The notes beneath the pieces were generated by a model. The model saw only the letters and a program-made list of their open reading frames with translations. It had not been told where the DNA came from and did not search any database. Both the position numbers and the translations under genes were made by a program. From Siphonodentalium dalli (lineage: Eukaryota; Mollusca; Scaphopoda; Gadilida; Siphonodentaliidae): a stretch of DNA of 64,000 nt. Of the stretch, positions 12,901-22,989 are shown piece by piece. Where the stretch lies: the NCBI GenBank assembly GCA_032622095.1, contig CP136064.1, positions 149,669,819 through 149,733,818 of the forward strand. Direction: 5' to 3'. Position 1 is the first letter of the stretch. Each line of letters opens with the position of its first letter.

Positions 12901-15900
12901 ATCAAGCAGGTTTTTCCCCATCATGTTGTTCATTTCAAGTTATATTGTTCACAAGGGCAACATTTTATGTAATTTTTGTCTTCTGGGAGTGAACAGCAAT
13001 GTGCCAGCAAGGTCATTCAAACAGTGGACAAAATATATTGTAAATTTGAATTGATATTTACTGTGCTCCACCAGTTCAGAATTATGGTGCATCAAACACT
13101 GGTTCAAACAATGTTTGTTTTCTGCACTTGTATTATCAAATCACCCCTCCAAATGAATAATAGACTATTCAAACAGACCTCGTGCTGTATGTTTCGGTTC
13201 TTGAGGGGCATGTTGGGCCTGATTCCAATTCATTTATTCATTCCAGCAGCCCCTTCCACAAATGCCCCTATAAATTATTATAGTGATTATATCACGTAAA
13301 CCTCTCAGTGTTATGTATTGCCCTTTTTCGCTAAACTTTACAAAGTAAAGTTTGAGCTATTGCCATGGGTTGGCATCTGTCGTCCATGCTTGCATTCATG
13401 CGTCAACAATTTCCTTCGGCACACCTTAAAGGCACATCCCTCATCCTATCTTCTCCAAACATATGTATCTTCAGGGTGACCTATCGATGGGAGCTATCAA
13501 ATTATTCCTAATTTCGATGAAAACCATGGCCGCCAGCAGCCATCTTGGATTTCAAATTTGAACCATCGGCACACCCTATATCCCATATTTATGGCCATAT
13601 CATTTTTAGCTCAACTTTACTTTGTAAAGTTTAAGCTATTGCCATGGGTTGGCATCCTCCATCTGTCTGTCCGTCAACAATTTCCTTTCGCTCATCCTAC
13701 AGGCTGCATCCAATCATCACCAAACTTCATATGGATCTTCGGGCTGACCTCTAGATGGGAGGCATCAACATTTTCCGACATTCTTTAACCCTTTGAACCC
13801 TGACACCCCACAGCGGTCGACACACTGAACCGGGGCTCCCCGTGTTATTTTGCTTTAAAATACGCAGTTGCTTGTCGCATGATGTTATTATGTTTAAATG
13901 GCACAGGTCTGAAACTTTACATGATTGTCTCCCGTGGATCACTGATCATGATAAGATCGAGAGACTTGGTAACGGTTGAGATAGGCAACTACCCGGAATT
14001 GACTGGAAAATAAATCAGTGGATCTGGCACTGGTTATACTATATACAAATTTGCTATCGCCTCGTGTCATCGCTGCACCGAAATATCCATCTTTCTGGAT
14101 ATAGTCGCGGTTCGTTTGCAGCCAGCAGCCATTTTGGATTTCAGATCTGAATCCATCGGTACACTCTGCAGCCCACATTTAGTGGAGAAATGTTTGAAAC
14201 GGGCCTGGAAATCTCGAGGCAGGCTGGCCCGCCTACAGCCCACCTAGAACTTTTGAAGGCATGCATTTTATAGCCAGCCTTGTCTCGAGAGATAAAATAT
14301 GCTTTGATCGCAAATATGACATTGTGTCAAGTTGAAACACTCCATCGAGACGGATTATGTTAAATTATTGGCAAGTTTCCAAACTCTTAACTGTGTCGGA
14401 CATTCTAAAATTGACATGATCGACGCATGTAAATGTATATATCGTAGATATATCGTAATTAACTGGGTCAAATTTGAAGTTATACGTTCGTGGGGGTTCA
14501 TGGAATGGATTGTTGTCAGCACTGAATATTGTGTTCTTGTGTGATTACTAAAGTTCATTTTCTTTTCACCGTGCGTTAGCTTGGGGATATACTCTGGTAT
14601 ATTCACCAAATTGTGATGTGAAAAATCACAGTAAAGACTACGTAAACTTTGTTTATGTTTTATTTGTAATGATTGTGTCAATGCGTGGCTCGGTGAAAAC
14701 GCTCACAATGTTGCGCATCATTTTCAAATATAATGATTCAATTCATTTTGTTATCTTTATTTTAACAATTGTCTTACCAATTTTATATTGATTATTATTG
14801 ATAAAAATTATACTAGGAAAAATTACATTTCTTGGCCGTAATACATACGAAGGATTGTTTTAATTTATTCACTGGGAACCTATTAGAAAAATGCAGGAAG
14901 GAGACGGTATATATAATTTATAGAAGGAGGGGCCTTGATTATTAATTAAACCTATTTGAAAAAAGGGGAATACATAACATTGAGAGGTTTATGTGATATT
15001 ATCACTAATAACTTATAGGGCCATTTGTGGGAGGGGCTGCTTGAATGAATAAATGAATAGGAATCAAGCCTTACCTTATGTGATGCTTTATTGATAACTC
15101 AATCATACTATTGTGCACAAAATATAGAGTTATATAACATATTTACAGTGTATGTACATAGTGACATTTGGCATCGAATTCGGGGTCCTTTGTTTGTGTA
15201 ATCATCGTCGTCGTCGTCGTCTTCATCATCATCTTACATCCACAATGTTATCGCCATCATCATTATAGTTTTCTTCAACGTCGTCGTCTCCTCCGTTGTC
15301 TTCATCGTCATCACCGCCCATCATGCCCTTCAAGATTCGATCATGCAACACCCTCGGAAAAATGTTCCATGCCAAATTTAATGCTGTGGCTTGTTAAATT
15401 TCACATGTTTCCAAGGCATTGCTTTTTGGCATTTCCAATTTTGAGGACTGATTCAAATGGATATTTTTGTAACTGAATTGGAGATTTCATTCAGTAGTCG
15501 GTGAGGTAATAAAATCAAGATTGTCTCACTTTTTATATGTCTGTTTTAATGGGACATTATGTTATTAGTTTATCTGTTAGCTTTTGATTTCCAGTAAATC
15601 TGAACTGAATGGAATGAAATTTGGTATCTGAGTTTATCAGCCCAAAATACAGGTCAAGTTTGATTTTGGTTTCCGCTCGCCAATTTTCACCAGAGAAATG
15701 GCCCTTTGTTGGAATTACGGCAAGCATATTTTGCTATACACTAGCGATGCTCTTGTTACTCATGCAATTCATAGTGTCAATGAAATCTCATAGTTTTATA
15801 ATCTAAGTCTATTTTTAGCTCAACTTTACTTTGTAAAGTTTCAGCTATTGTCGTGGGTTGGTGTCTGTTCTGTCCGTCCATCTGTCCGTGGACGCAATTT

Positions 15901-17367
15901 TGTCCGAGCTTTTATTCCTACATATTTTGGTCAATTTTTTTTAAACAGGGACACATATATTTAGTACCATGGGAACCTGTGATTATGAGGTCAGTCAGAC
16001 TTTTTTTGGTGGAGTATTCCTTTGTCCGAGCTTTTATTCCTACATTTTTTTGGTCAATTTTTTTTAAACTTTGCAGATATCCAGTACCATGGGAACCTGT
16101 GCACCTGCGATTATGAGGTCTGTCTAACTTTTTTTGGTGGAGTTAACGCACTTTTTCAACTTAGAAAATTTTTGATAATGGGGGGTCTACCTTTGTCCCA
16201 CCTGGGACAGGCCCATCTCTTGTTTCATCTACACATTACAAGACCTTTACTGTAACTTTTTGGCTTTCCTTCCTTATCATTCTATTTATTGCTGAGCAAA
16301 AAATAAAATCCTTCCCAAGTTGAGCTACAGTGTCATTGACACTTTCATTTATTGCTACACATTGATGCCTTTCTATTACACTGAATCATGACTAATATTT
16401 TGTGATAAAATTTTAGATGTTGAGAGGTGGGAAGACAAAGTCAGATTGTCAGCAATCCATCAGTACAACTTCTGCAACATCCGATAGCAAGCCAAAGAAT
16501 GAAAATGAAGAAGATCCTGATACAGCTCCAACTTATCAAACGTCATTCAGTGATGCTATACAGAAGGCTTTTGAAGATCACGAAAAGTCAAAAGGTTAGC
16601 CAGATATTTTAATATTAAAGCCACATGTCGGTTTGCACTCCAATATACACCTTATAATATTCACTAGTGAATTTTTCCCGCTATCAAAATATGTTGAAAA
16701 ATATTTTTATCTATGAAACATTCTATGAGCATTATATGTCATCTATGAAACATTCTATGAGCATTATATGTCACAGAAAGATGCTTTGAAGTCATAAAAA
16801 ATACAGCTTCGAAGACGATGATTGGGTCCCAATAATATATTGCAACATTTGTATTCATTGAAATTCTGGAATTGGAAATGGAATAATGCTTGACTTCCAG
16901 AAAGTTATTGCGTTATCTTAACCTGAAACTATTTTTTTAAAACTTTACGCACGGTTTCTCTTAGTTTTAAATTATGGAGTACCCTATATGTTTGAGAGCG
17001 ACGACAGCTCTACATTTTCTTCCCGTGGTGTACAGTTACAATTTTACATGATAAAAAAACTTGAGTCGGTCACAAACGAAATGATCTCAAATTTTTGTCG
17101 AATGCTTGTCTTTTTGTTGAATAAATGAGCTTTCAATTTGGCATTCTAAATGATTTACTTTTCAGTGAGCAATATGAATTATAAGGTTTCTCAAGTCGAG
17201 TTTTCATGCGAGACGATTAATTGAAATGAATAATATTAGTTGCTACACTTTGACTGTTACCATACTACTATCTTTCAGATGATCAGAATCAGAATTCTAC
17301 TGGAAATAAAAAGAAAAAGAAAGTGAAAATGGTTCCATTGTTCTCAACCAATATGGCACGGAAATAG
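823..17367 (+). CDS. RNF10: RING finger protein 10 (RNF10-like), C-terminal four coding exons; 5' part lies before the window
   Basis: Four exons with good acceptors and donors join in one open frame: 823-951, 12806-12894, 16417-16594 and 17279-17367 (stop TAG 17365-17367), about 161 codons. The peptide contains SFAQMLRGGKTKSD, then SFSDAIQKAFEDHEKSKG, and ends KKKKKVKMVPLFSTNMARK. From memory, vertebrate RNF10 also ends with an SFAQMLR segment, an F-x-x-SFSQAI-x-x-AF block and a lysine-rich LLFST tail, so order and spacing agree. RNF10 is an E3 ligase reported to ubiquitinate small-ribosomal-subunit proteins during initiation-stage ribosome quality control; its RING domain lies N-terminally and would be upstream of this window. 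The visible part is low-complexity, acidic then basic. Introns are 11,854, 3,522 and 684 bp and hold many transposons. Identification rests on remembered family features, not a search. Confidence 0.72.
1793..2037 (+). repeat. 22-bp minisatellite element, copy 1
   Basis: After the motif cccgctggacaaaac come about two inverted units, then about seven direct units of a degenerate 22-mer close to CGGCCGAACGGCAAGTACAC. The GC-rich unit stands out from the AT-rich intron. The short open frames across it on both strands are repeat artefacts. Confidence 0.8.
2345..2391 (-). ncRNA. PLE 3' hairpin, hammerhead-ribozyme-like
   Basis: Read on the minus strand: TTGTC, CTGAGGA (2382-2376), one extra A, GGTCC, loop AGATA, GGGCC (2364-2360), GAAA, GCTT, GATAA. 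GGTCC/GGGCC can form a 5-bp stem II, and TTGTC/GATAA can form a 5-bp stem I with one G-U pair. PLEs are known to carry hammerhead ribozymes in their terminal regions. The extra A after CTGAGGA departs from the strict core, so activity is uncertain. Confidence 0.4.
2530..4212 (-). pseudogene. PLE polyprotein remnant: RT plus GIY-YIG, two frameshifts
   Basis: Three overlapping frames cover one protein. The first (about 4202-4005) has the PLE hallmark GNPKLHKKGAPCRDIVSGMN. The second (about 4010-3300) has RT palm motifs: FDVRKLYPSIP, NGVAIGSRLG, and YKRFIDDGFGVW with the FIDD active site. The third (about 3300-2533) has the thumb or linker and a GIY-YIG nuclease with IYALTC, VVYVGETGRSL, R and EH about 9 residues on. 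Frames change near 4005-4015 and near 3300. The endonuclease after the RT is characteristic of canonical Penelope-type elements. The RT and nuclease motifs look intact, but the frameshifts make it non-functional as it stands. Confidence 0.85.
4237..6060. other. Intronic stretch without recognised features
   Basis: AT-rich and without a convincing coding region. Short open frames (for example 4622-4819 and 5058-5267) lack recognisable domains or splice context. Confidence 0.4.
6068..6236 (-). repeat. 22-bp minisatellite element, copy 2, opposite orientation
   Basis: The same 22-mer is repeated about five times in direct orientation, then about two inverted units, then tttttgtccagcggtgtac, which is the reverse complement of the leading motif of copy 1. 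The mirrored layout shows that the array moves as part of a larger unit. Confidence 0.75.
6689..6964 (+). repeat. Hairpin-headed repeat, AGCTCACC family, left half
   Basis: Begins with a hairpin: TAGCTCACC, a short loop region, GGTGGAGCTA. It is followed by a GTCCGTC-rich stretch and modules such as gttcatatttggtgtggatg. It is split by the hAT element at 6965-8031 and resumes at 8032. Confidence 0.7.
6965..8031. mobile_element. hAT-family non-autonomous transposon 1
   Basis: Terminal inverted repeats begin TAGAGGTGCCACGATT on the left and, reverse-complemented, TAGGGGTGCCACGATT on the right, both followed by ATCGATTA-rich subterminal sequence. The flanking 8-bp duplication is ATTTGGTG (6957-6964 and 8032-8039), the hAT size. 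The target is a hairpin-headed repeat, which reads continuously across the insertion. At 1,067 bp with only short frames, it encodes no visible transposase. Confidence 0.9.
8032..8440 (+). repeat. Hairpin-headed repeat, AGCTCACC family, right half
   Basis: Continues the repeat of 6689-6964 after the hAT insertion, with modules such as ttcagatttgttcaaatgag and atttggtacggagggacctt repeated in variant form. Confidence 0.65.
8785..8910 (+). repeat. Palindromic MITE fragment (GAGGTCCCCAG family) 1
   Basis: Contains gaggtccccagatggtgaat, then ttagtgttgct, then the approximate inverted return ctagcatcaccaaat...gacctaattctgc. The complete palindrome is best seen at 42696-42785. Confidence 0.65.
9300..9435 (+). 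repeat. Palindromic MITE fragment (GAGGTCCCCAG family) 2
   Basis: Near-identical to 8785-8910, including the preceding agtgtgtctgacattt block and the following taggcct-catcttctggga block. Confidence 0.65.
9620..9735 (+). repeat. Palindromic MITE fragment (GAGGTCCCCAG family) 3
   Basis: A degraded copy with ttcagtgatgctagcctgcc, gggggacctaattctgcaaa and the flanking tcagacatactaaattcaggc block also seen at 10240-10265. Confidence 0.5.
10155..10275 (+). repeat. Palindromic MITE fragment (GAGGTCCCCAG family) 4
   Basis: Contains gaggtccccagagggtgaat, ttcggtgatgttagtcc and a weak inverted return. It abuts hairpin-headed repeat modules on both sides. Confidence 0.55.
11003..11545 (+). repeat. Hairpin-headed repeat, ATACCCC family, copy 1
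   Basis: Head hairpin ATACCCC...GGGGTAT flanks aagaaaat. It is followed by ctggattgactgcgtctgtc, a CCGTCCGTCCGTC stretch, and the module ctcgaacaactatgaaccga. Copy 2 follows almost at once. Confidence 0.7.
11551..12290 (+). repeat. Hairpin-headed repeat, ATACCCC family, copy 2
   Basis: Head ATACCCCCACTTTCG...ATTGGGGGTAT, then the same GTCC-rich stretch and three variant copies of the aacaaatatgaaccgattt module. It closes with ggtgggggtatgctagcac. Confidence 0.7.
12806..12894 (+). CDS. RNF10: RNF10-like exon B with PAM2-like motif
   Basis: Acceptor tttacag ends at 12805 and donor GTAATC starts at 12895. After two bases that complete a serine codon begun in the previous exon, 29 codons are open. 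They begin WNVNATEFIPGK, which matches the PAM2 consensus L-N-x-x-A-x-E-F-x-P at every key place except Trp for Leu, and end CMSFAQ, which continues as MLRGG in the next exon. Confidence 0.72.
13210..13325 (+). repeat. Inverted repeat arm, partner 14960-15075
   Basis: The segment gattccaattcatttattca through agcagccccttccacaaatg to ctctcagtgttatgtat reappears in reverse complement at 14960-15075. Arms are about 115 bp with a 1.6-kb spacer inside an RNF10 intron. No target duplication was recognised. Confidence 0.65.
13329..13800 (+). repeat. Hairpin-headed repeat, AGCTCAAC family, two partial copies
   Basis: Two heads (about 13329 and 13607) share the hairpin AACTTTACTTTGTAAAGTTT followed by gctattgccatgggttggca. 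Modules include gtcaacaatttccttt and, as in other copies, gccagcagccatcttgg. Confidence 0.65.
13801..14955. other. RNF10 intron stretch, mostly unrecognised
   Basis: Spacer between the inverted arms. A possible TTAA-CCCTTTGAACC MITE end lies at about 13786-13800, but no matching second end was found. No coding signal was recognised. Confidence 0.35.
14960..15075 (-). repeat. Inverted repeat arm, partner 13210-13325
   Basis: Reverse complement of 13210-13325, starting acataacattgagaggttta and ending gaataggaatcaagcc. Either two termini of one MITE or two separate insertions. Confidence 0.65.
15196..15236 (+). repeat. Trinucleotide microsatellite (CGT/CAT)
   Basis: Runs of tcgtcgtcgtcgtc followed by ttcatcatcatc, and related trinucleotides to about 15330, within an RNF10 intron. 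Confidence 0.7.
15815..16340 (+). repeat. Hairpin-headed repeat, AGCTCAAC family, near-complete copy
   Basis: Starts with the TAGCTCAACTTTAC head hairpin. It contains two ~121-bp tandem modules (ttgtccgagcttttattcct at about 15901 and 16022) and ends AAGTTGAGCTACAG followed by the small hairpin AGTGTCATTGACACT. The same 3' end recurs near 47255-47300, so these are probably true element ends. Confidence 0.65.
16417..16594 (+). CDS. RNF10: RNF10-like exon C
   Basis: Acceptor ttttag ends at 16416 and donor GTTAGC starts at 16595. Fifty-nine codons plus one base are open. The exon starts MLRGGKTKSD, passes through a Ser/Thr-rich then acidic linker (NENEEDPDT), and ends with a predicted amphipathic helix SFSDAIQKAFEDHEKSK. 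The ATG at its first codon is internal, not a start. Confidence 0.75.
16709..16772 (+). repeat. Perfect 32-bp tandem duplication
   Basis: The unit beginning atctatgaaacattctatga at 16709-16740 is repeated exactly at 16741-16772, in the last RNF10 intron. Confidence 0.9.
17279..17367 (+). CDS. RNF10: RNF10-like terminal coding exon
   Basis: Acceptor tctttcag ends at 17278. Two bases complete the split codon, then DQNQNSTGN, a run of five lysines and VKMVPLFSTNMARK, then TAG. The lysine run plus LFST tail is the strongest family hallmark seen. Downstream sequence is AT-rich and non-coding. Confidence 0.75.
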
Positions 17368-19065
17368 ATTTCATTTGCGAGATTCAGCATCCCTCTGGCG
17401 TTTTGCTTGTGCATGTTGTTTTCTGTTAGAATTGTTTTCTTAAGTTCTGCTGATAATGTTTTATTTTTGGCACAATAACAAAATTTCCCATATTGACTAT
17501 TTCTATAGTATTTTATGTATGACACCTTTTGCACCTTGAAAAACATTGCTCTCACTATGAGACGGGATTGTCACTGATTTACTAGAGGGTGACCAAAAAT
17601 GTCCAGGATAATATCAGCCAAATAAGTATAAGTAGCAAGTGAGTGATTTTACTGTTTAGTTGTGTGATCATTCCAAAGTAGGAAACAATTAGTTAATATG
17701 ATTACTTTGAATCCACAGCTTTATAGATTTGAAGCCATGCATAGTGTTTGAGATCCAAATTAAAAAATATATATTTCATTCTATATTAATATGTACCATT
17801 GGAATGAGAACATTAAAATATAAAAATATATATTTAAACAAAAAATAATATTTTGAAACATCAAAGTTTTTGTTCAGCTTTTCTGTACCTTGTACTCACT
17901 GACTTGTACCTATCACAACTCTTATCCAATTAGTTCAGTGTGAACATTGATACCTATTAGAGAATCATGGGAGAAAAGGAGCCCTCTTTTTCTAATTATA
18001 ATGAGAGATTTCTATCATTTTCCATTATAGAAGTGATCTATCTTGGCAAAGTTTCCATTTCGCTACCATTGTAATTGACAGATCATAATGTTATTTTAAG
18101 GTTATAAATTACTGTAATGTATAATGTTCAAACACTATGTGTAGCTTTATCTTGGCTTCATTTGCTTTTATCATTGTTCACAGATGAATGGGTTGGGAGC
18201 GGCAGTTTGTACCTTGTGGAGACTGTTTCTTAACATGTTAATAATTTATAAATTGTTTTATGTTGCCTGTTATTTACTTTCTTCATGTTCACATCTCGGT
18301 TGGCTCCCTCCTATATTGAGATAGAGGTGTCGGTCTCTTAGCTTCAGTAGATTAAAGCTCACATATAAATCATCAATGATGCCTGCTTGGGTTTTGGTCA
18401 CTTGGTCCATAAATAGGTGGATGATGTGCTTTCCTTCAGACAAAACTAATTGATAATTTGTTTTAATTATAAGTCAGCCCAGTCAATTTTTTTAACATAC
18501 CATTCCACATTTTCTCAATATCCTGTTAAAGTTCTCATCTAGCCATCCTCATAATTGCATCTATATGCTATATATGTTCTATGGTACTATGCTTTACCGT
18601 ACCAAAACAGACTAATGCATTCAAAATATAATCACATCAATGTGGAATAATATTAATTTTCTGATGTGATAACACAGTGTGACACTGATGGTTTCCAGAT
18701 TGCGATGCTACACCATTTATTTCTCCTCATCATTTGGCCTAGAAGCTAAAACGATATTAAACCCTAACTAGACAAACCATTGAATTTAGTTTAGTTCTAT
18801 CAAGGAATGAAAGTTATTCCATAAATAGATGCACATACGGCATTCTAAACTTGACATATGTTCAATGATAGGCTTTTATTGTTGACCTGTTAAAGTGTTG
18901 AGATATATATCACCATTTACTTCTAACATATATATTTAAGTTTCCTGGTATTCAAACCTCAAAACTTGACATCTGCTTAGGAAAATAAATTTGATGATAA
19001 AATTAAACAGATATTATCTCTGTATAAATAAATTGTTTTTATTCCGATCCCTTTCTTGTTTATTT
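17368..19065 (+). other. RNF10 3' UTR and 3' flank
   Basis: No coding region is visible. Candidate AATAAA signals lie at 18984-18989 and 19027-19032; whether the transcript runs that far is unknown. The stretch is AT-rich with short A/T runs around 17760-17850. Confidence 0.35.
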
Positions 19066-19069
19066 ATTG

Positions 19070-19376
19070 TGGTTTAGTGTCGCTTTCAGCAGCCATGGCT
19101 ATATCACAATGTTGACAGTTTTATTTGTGGAGGGAAAGTCTGTGCACTAAGGTAAATCTAGCAGTGATTTCATTGGCTGGAAGAATGACCCATTGTGCCC
19201 GGCAAAACCACCGACCATCGGTGAGTAACTGGCAACTCCCCCAGATAGAGATATGGATACAAATTCAGCAATGACTCCACCGGGAATTGAACCCATATCG
19301 CCAGCGCTGGAGAGCGAATCAGTCTGGAGCTGGGCCCCTTACCGAATGTCCCACGAGGCCCCGCCTCAGACTACAC
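19070..19376 (-). mobile_element. tRNA-related SINE-like element
   Basis: Read on the minus strand, a B-box-like GGGTTCAATTCCCGG (complement of 19280-19294) lies about 45 nt after an A-box-like gtgggacattcggtaagg (complement of 19337-19354). Both sit near the left end of the unit, as in tRNA-derived SINEs. The tail shows no clear poly-A. It does not fold into a good tRNA by eye, so it is not called a tRNA gene. Confidence 0.5.
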
Positions 19377-19748
19377 CCAACGCTTTGCACACTTATAGGC
19401 TATTATCTGTATGTTAATAAAACTACCACTATTTACTGATCAATTTGGGGTTTTTTGCATCTAAAATGTTTGTTGTCTTCATTTTAACATCTAATTGATT
19501 ATAAATGGTTTGATTTCTTCTATCATGTTGAGAAAAGCTCTTGTGTTACCTAACAGTCCATGGAAGTTTATATAATAGTAAGAGAATAAAAAAAATAGTA
19601 AAATATTGTTTGTTGTTGCTTATTATTCTTCCATATCACCTGGTATAATGAACCAATGAGAATTCTCTGTTAGTTTACTTTTTATCGGGGGGGATGTCAG
19701 GTCTTATTATTGAAACTTATCTGACATCAAATCAATATCCCCCCTCAG

Positions 19749-20060
19749 TTTTTAGCTCACCTGAGACTAAGTCTCTGGTGGAGCTACAGTCATCACTCCT
19801 CGTCCGTCGTCCATCAGCAATTCTTTAAACATATTCTCCAGAACCATAAGACCGAATGGGTTCATATTTTGTGTGTATGTTCCCTAGTGATTCGCATTCA
19901 GATTAATGTTAAAATGAGGTCACCCAATCAAATAGTTGCGAAGCCATGGCCATGACTCTTTCTCTCCATAGTAATTCTGAAAACAACTTCTCAAGAACCA
20001 TTGGGCCAATTTGGTATGGACGGTCTTTGGGTTACTGGCGTTAAGATTAAATATTTTTTT
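19749..20060 (+). repeat. Hairpin-headed repeat, AGCTCACC family, partial copy
   Basis: Head TAGCTCACCTGAGACTAAG...GTGGAGCTA, then cctcgtccgtcgtcc, then ccagaaccataagaccgaat and ggttcatattttgtgtgtatg modules as at 6689. It runs into the repeat at 20140-20345. Confidence 0.7.
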
Positions 20061-20139
20061 TCTTCAGATTTAACTCCTTGCTCGATTTAACAAATAAAGA
20101 AAAATATTAAATAATTTAAGGCTGAATTCTCAGCCATTG

Positions 20140-20345
20140 CCTCATCAGAAAAAAATGGCCCGCATTGGACAATTTTATTTCGATTTTTTACTTCAAATTT
20201 TCACCGTATGTTGTTGTAAACCCGTAACACGAAAATAGAAAGCTGTCACATGGAAATTAGTTATGTGTCAAATATCGAGTAGGAGCTAAATAGAACGGTT
20301 TATGTGTGGGTATTCAACAAAGACCATAGGCAACGTGACAAGCGG
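20140..20345 (-). repeat. Dispersed repeat, inverted partner of 205-385
   Basis: Reverse-complement copy of the block at 205-385. It shares the aaaatggcccgcattgga end, the acccgtaacacgaaaataga segment and the tattcaacaaagaccat segment. It directly follows a hairpin-headed repeat. Confidence 0.6.
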
Positions 20346-20349
20346 TGTA

Positions 20350-21430
20350 TTTTGACAATTTTTATGATGGTAATTTGAAGTTTTATTGTCTATCATCCAT
20401 TGCGGTACATATACAGTCTCTAATTAGTCAGCGGAATAAGTGAATCAAGATTTTCTGTGATGGTTTGGAAGATCACTTTATCTTTTCTTTTCGACTATTT
20501 ACGTTCTGTATTTTTATTTTAATCGATTATGTAATTATGCGTGTTGATACAAATTATTGTGCTGATGTTAATATATCAATATATATATTCTAGGTAATCC
20601 CTATGATGTACGGGTAGTACAATATCATAATTTGTCATTCTTTATATCAGATTAAATTAGTTTGTATCCATTACAAAGTTCTCCCTACATTTTCTGGACC
20701 TGGGAAGGTATATTAACCCATGTTTACTATGCCGGTCTATGGGCATGGGCAGAACAAAATTAAAAATAAAACCCTTGCTCAGGCATTGATTTAAAAAAAA
20801 TTGCCTCAGAATGTCAGAATCAAATATTTTTTGTATGGCCGAAATGTTTTTTTTTTCATGAAAATTTAATTTTAAATATAATTTTTGAAAAACTAACCAC
20901 GTTACAACAACCGCCAGTTTACACCGATTCACCCCACCAAATTTAGTTGAAATCGCTCCAGGGGTCTGGGAGAAAAATTATGAACAGACAGATGGCTTCC
21001 CAATTGAGGAGTCAAGTACATGTTCCCCTATTACAAATGTTGTTCTTTCACATTCCTGATGCCACAATATTATTTGGTTGGGGATACTTTGGCCACTGCA
21101 CTTGTTTTCATTGGGCTCCCAATATTTGTGACTGCTTTATTCTTCATTATAATATATATGGTATGATGCTATATTTGCAATTAAAAATCTAACTCAACAT
21201 TATTTAAGAAATGAAGTCTGCTCTCATAGAACCAAGACAATAAGCTATTTGGTGATTAGAGAGTTGTGTGAAATTATTAATTATTCTAGCAGTTCTTGGT
21301 ACCGAAAGGGAGAAAAATAATATTTTCAACCTCTCAAATTGTTTATATCATCTCTTGACCCCTTCCATCACTGAAGCTTCCCAAAATTTTGTAAAGAGAT
21401 AATTGTACTCTTACTATGACAAAGATAAAA
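20350..21430. other. Unrecognised AT-rich stretch
   Basis: No coding region, terminal repeat or satellite recognised. The text around 20900-20990 (ggtctgggagaaaaattatg, acagacagatgg) resembles generic invertebrate repeat modules. Confidence 0.3.
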
Positions 21431-21880
21431 GCTGATATGAAGAGTGAATGGCAAAGAACAGTTTGATAAATATTTATGGCTTCAGTTCTTATCTAGTTAT
21501 CTGCTCTGCCTTCAGTTTTGGTTGATAAAACATCGTTCGAAGCAAGAACATCCAATCAGACTGTTTTCAAACACATCATTGGTCTATACAATGCACGACA
21601 AGCATTCACACAAGCTGAGTGTTCTGAAAGGATCAGGATAATAAAAATGTTAGACCTATCAATGAAACATGTGTTAATGGAGAGAGGGTCTACTTCAAGA
21701 GACCTGGCAACACAGTGGAAAGGTCCAGCTACTGCCATCTGACAGGATAGTGTGATTATATTTTTACAGCATGGTGAGTCTGCTGTAATTTTGGCTACTA
21801 GTGCAAAGATATCGAAAGTGGACCCAACTGTTTTCTATTGGAAGGATATGCTACCGGCAAGTCATGATTTTTTATCGATA
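21430..21880 (+). pseudogene. copia-like integrase C-terminal remnant
   Basis: The frame at 21518-21742 includes YNARQAFTQAECSERIR and ATQWKGPATAI. After an in-frame stop it continues QDSVIIFLQHG to about 21800. This pattern (ARxAFxxAEcSERIRxAL, kWkGPavViGQDgavvflrHGG) is the C-terminal region of copia/Ty1-type integrases. The end of the fragment abuts the left terminal repeat of the DIRS-like element at 21888, so the DIRS appears inserted in, or next to, a copia relic. Confidence 0.6.
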
Positions 21881-21887
21881 TATAGCC

Positions 21888-22020
21888 ACTTACCTTTATG
21901 TAACAAGCTATTGGATAGCATCTTAACATAGGTTTATCCTGCTCATTTCGTTTCGTTTCATACTAGCGTAACACGAGCGATAACTTCTCCCAGTAATATC
22001 TCGTTCATTCCATTTTTCTG
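21888..22020 (+). repeat. DIRS left inverted terminal repeat
   Basis: Matches the reverse complement of about 28235-28363 with scattered differences and one short gap. Shared blocks: acttacctttatgtaaca, ctattggata-catctta, ctcatttcgtttcgtttcat and gcgtaacac-agcgataact. Confidence 0.85.
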
Positions 22021-22059
22021 CGCCAACTCGGAGAGTTCGTCGCCGTCTTCACCCGCCAA

Positions 22060-22850
22060 AGGCAAAGAGGTGGTCGAAAATACTTAGAAGAAAAGGAAAA
22101 CAAAATACCAACTTCTCCAAGAGACGTTTTCAACAACAATGGAGAGTTATCGCTCGGAAGTCAAGGGACTTTCGAGCAAACTTTATGCTATCATCGAATT
22201 ACAAAGTCATGGCCGCCTGGTCATTGACGTCTCCCGACCATCGCAAATGAGGTCACCTATCGGGGGACATGGGAATCCCAAATGATTGCCCAGTATCCTT
22301 TCCACATCCAATTTCATCCTCACAATGAGGATGTGTCACATCATGTGAGAGGCGTTTTCGCCATCTCTACCATTTGTATGGGTTGTGCGGGGGCCTATCA
22401 CCATATATTATGCCGTAAAAGTACCTTGGCGGATACACAATTATGAAAGAGGGATGATTCAAAAGAGCTGTCTGACCTTTATCGGCTGATGGTGTTTTCT
22501 GTAACGGACTGGAATCAGTACTCAAAACACAAAAAGAGCGAAATAAAACTGATGATTTGTTACCGGCTGCCAAGGCTTCCACCTCTACAGGCACTAAGAG
22601 AGGTTTTTCAACACATACTGATAATGGACCTTCCACGCTGTTCCACGGCCCAGAAACCGTTTCCAAACCAAATACAGGTACTGACTGGAAAAAAAGGACA
22701 GATGGCAAAACTGGCAAATGTTTCAAAAAGTCTGTCGGTAACACAAATGTCAACAAAAAGACTGACCCTTTTCTGGACCCTCTCAAGAATGTCTATACCA
22801 GTGCCAGGAAATAAGGGCTATCAAAACCAGAACAGATGACTTGGTGAGTA
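22060..22850 (+). pseudogene. DIRS gag-like region, degraded
   Basis: Located where DIRS elements carry ORF1. Short overlapping frames (22489-22839, 22557-22814) are rich in K, S, T and P but have no recognised domain. Assignment is by position only. Confidence 0.4.
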
Positions 22851-22989
22851 CAGGCAAACATTTTCACCAATCTCTTTTAATATCCCTGTGTGCAGATGTG
22901 GGGGAAGGTTATCCAATTACCAAGCTCAATAGGAATAAATTATCAACGATGCTTGGACCCTCGACATAATTCGTGAGGTCTACAAATTG

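Noticed and set aside
13786-13880. Another piggyBac-like MITE (TTTAACCCTTTGAACCC)
   Set aside because: Only one end is visible; no inverted mate with TTAA was found.
19070-19376. tRNA gene
   Set aside because: A- and B-box-like sequences are present but the acceptor and anticodon stems do not pair by eye; better read as a SINE.
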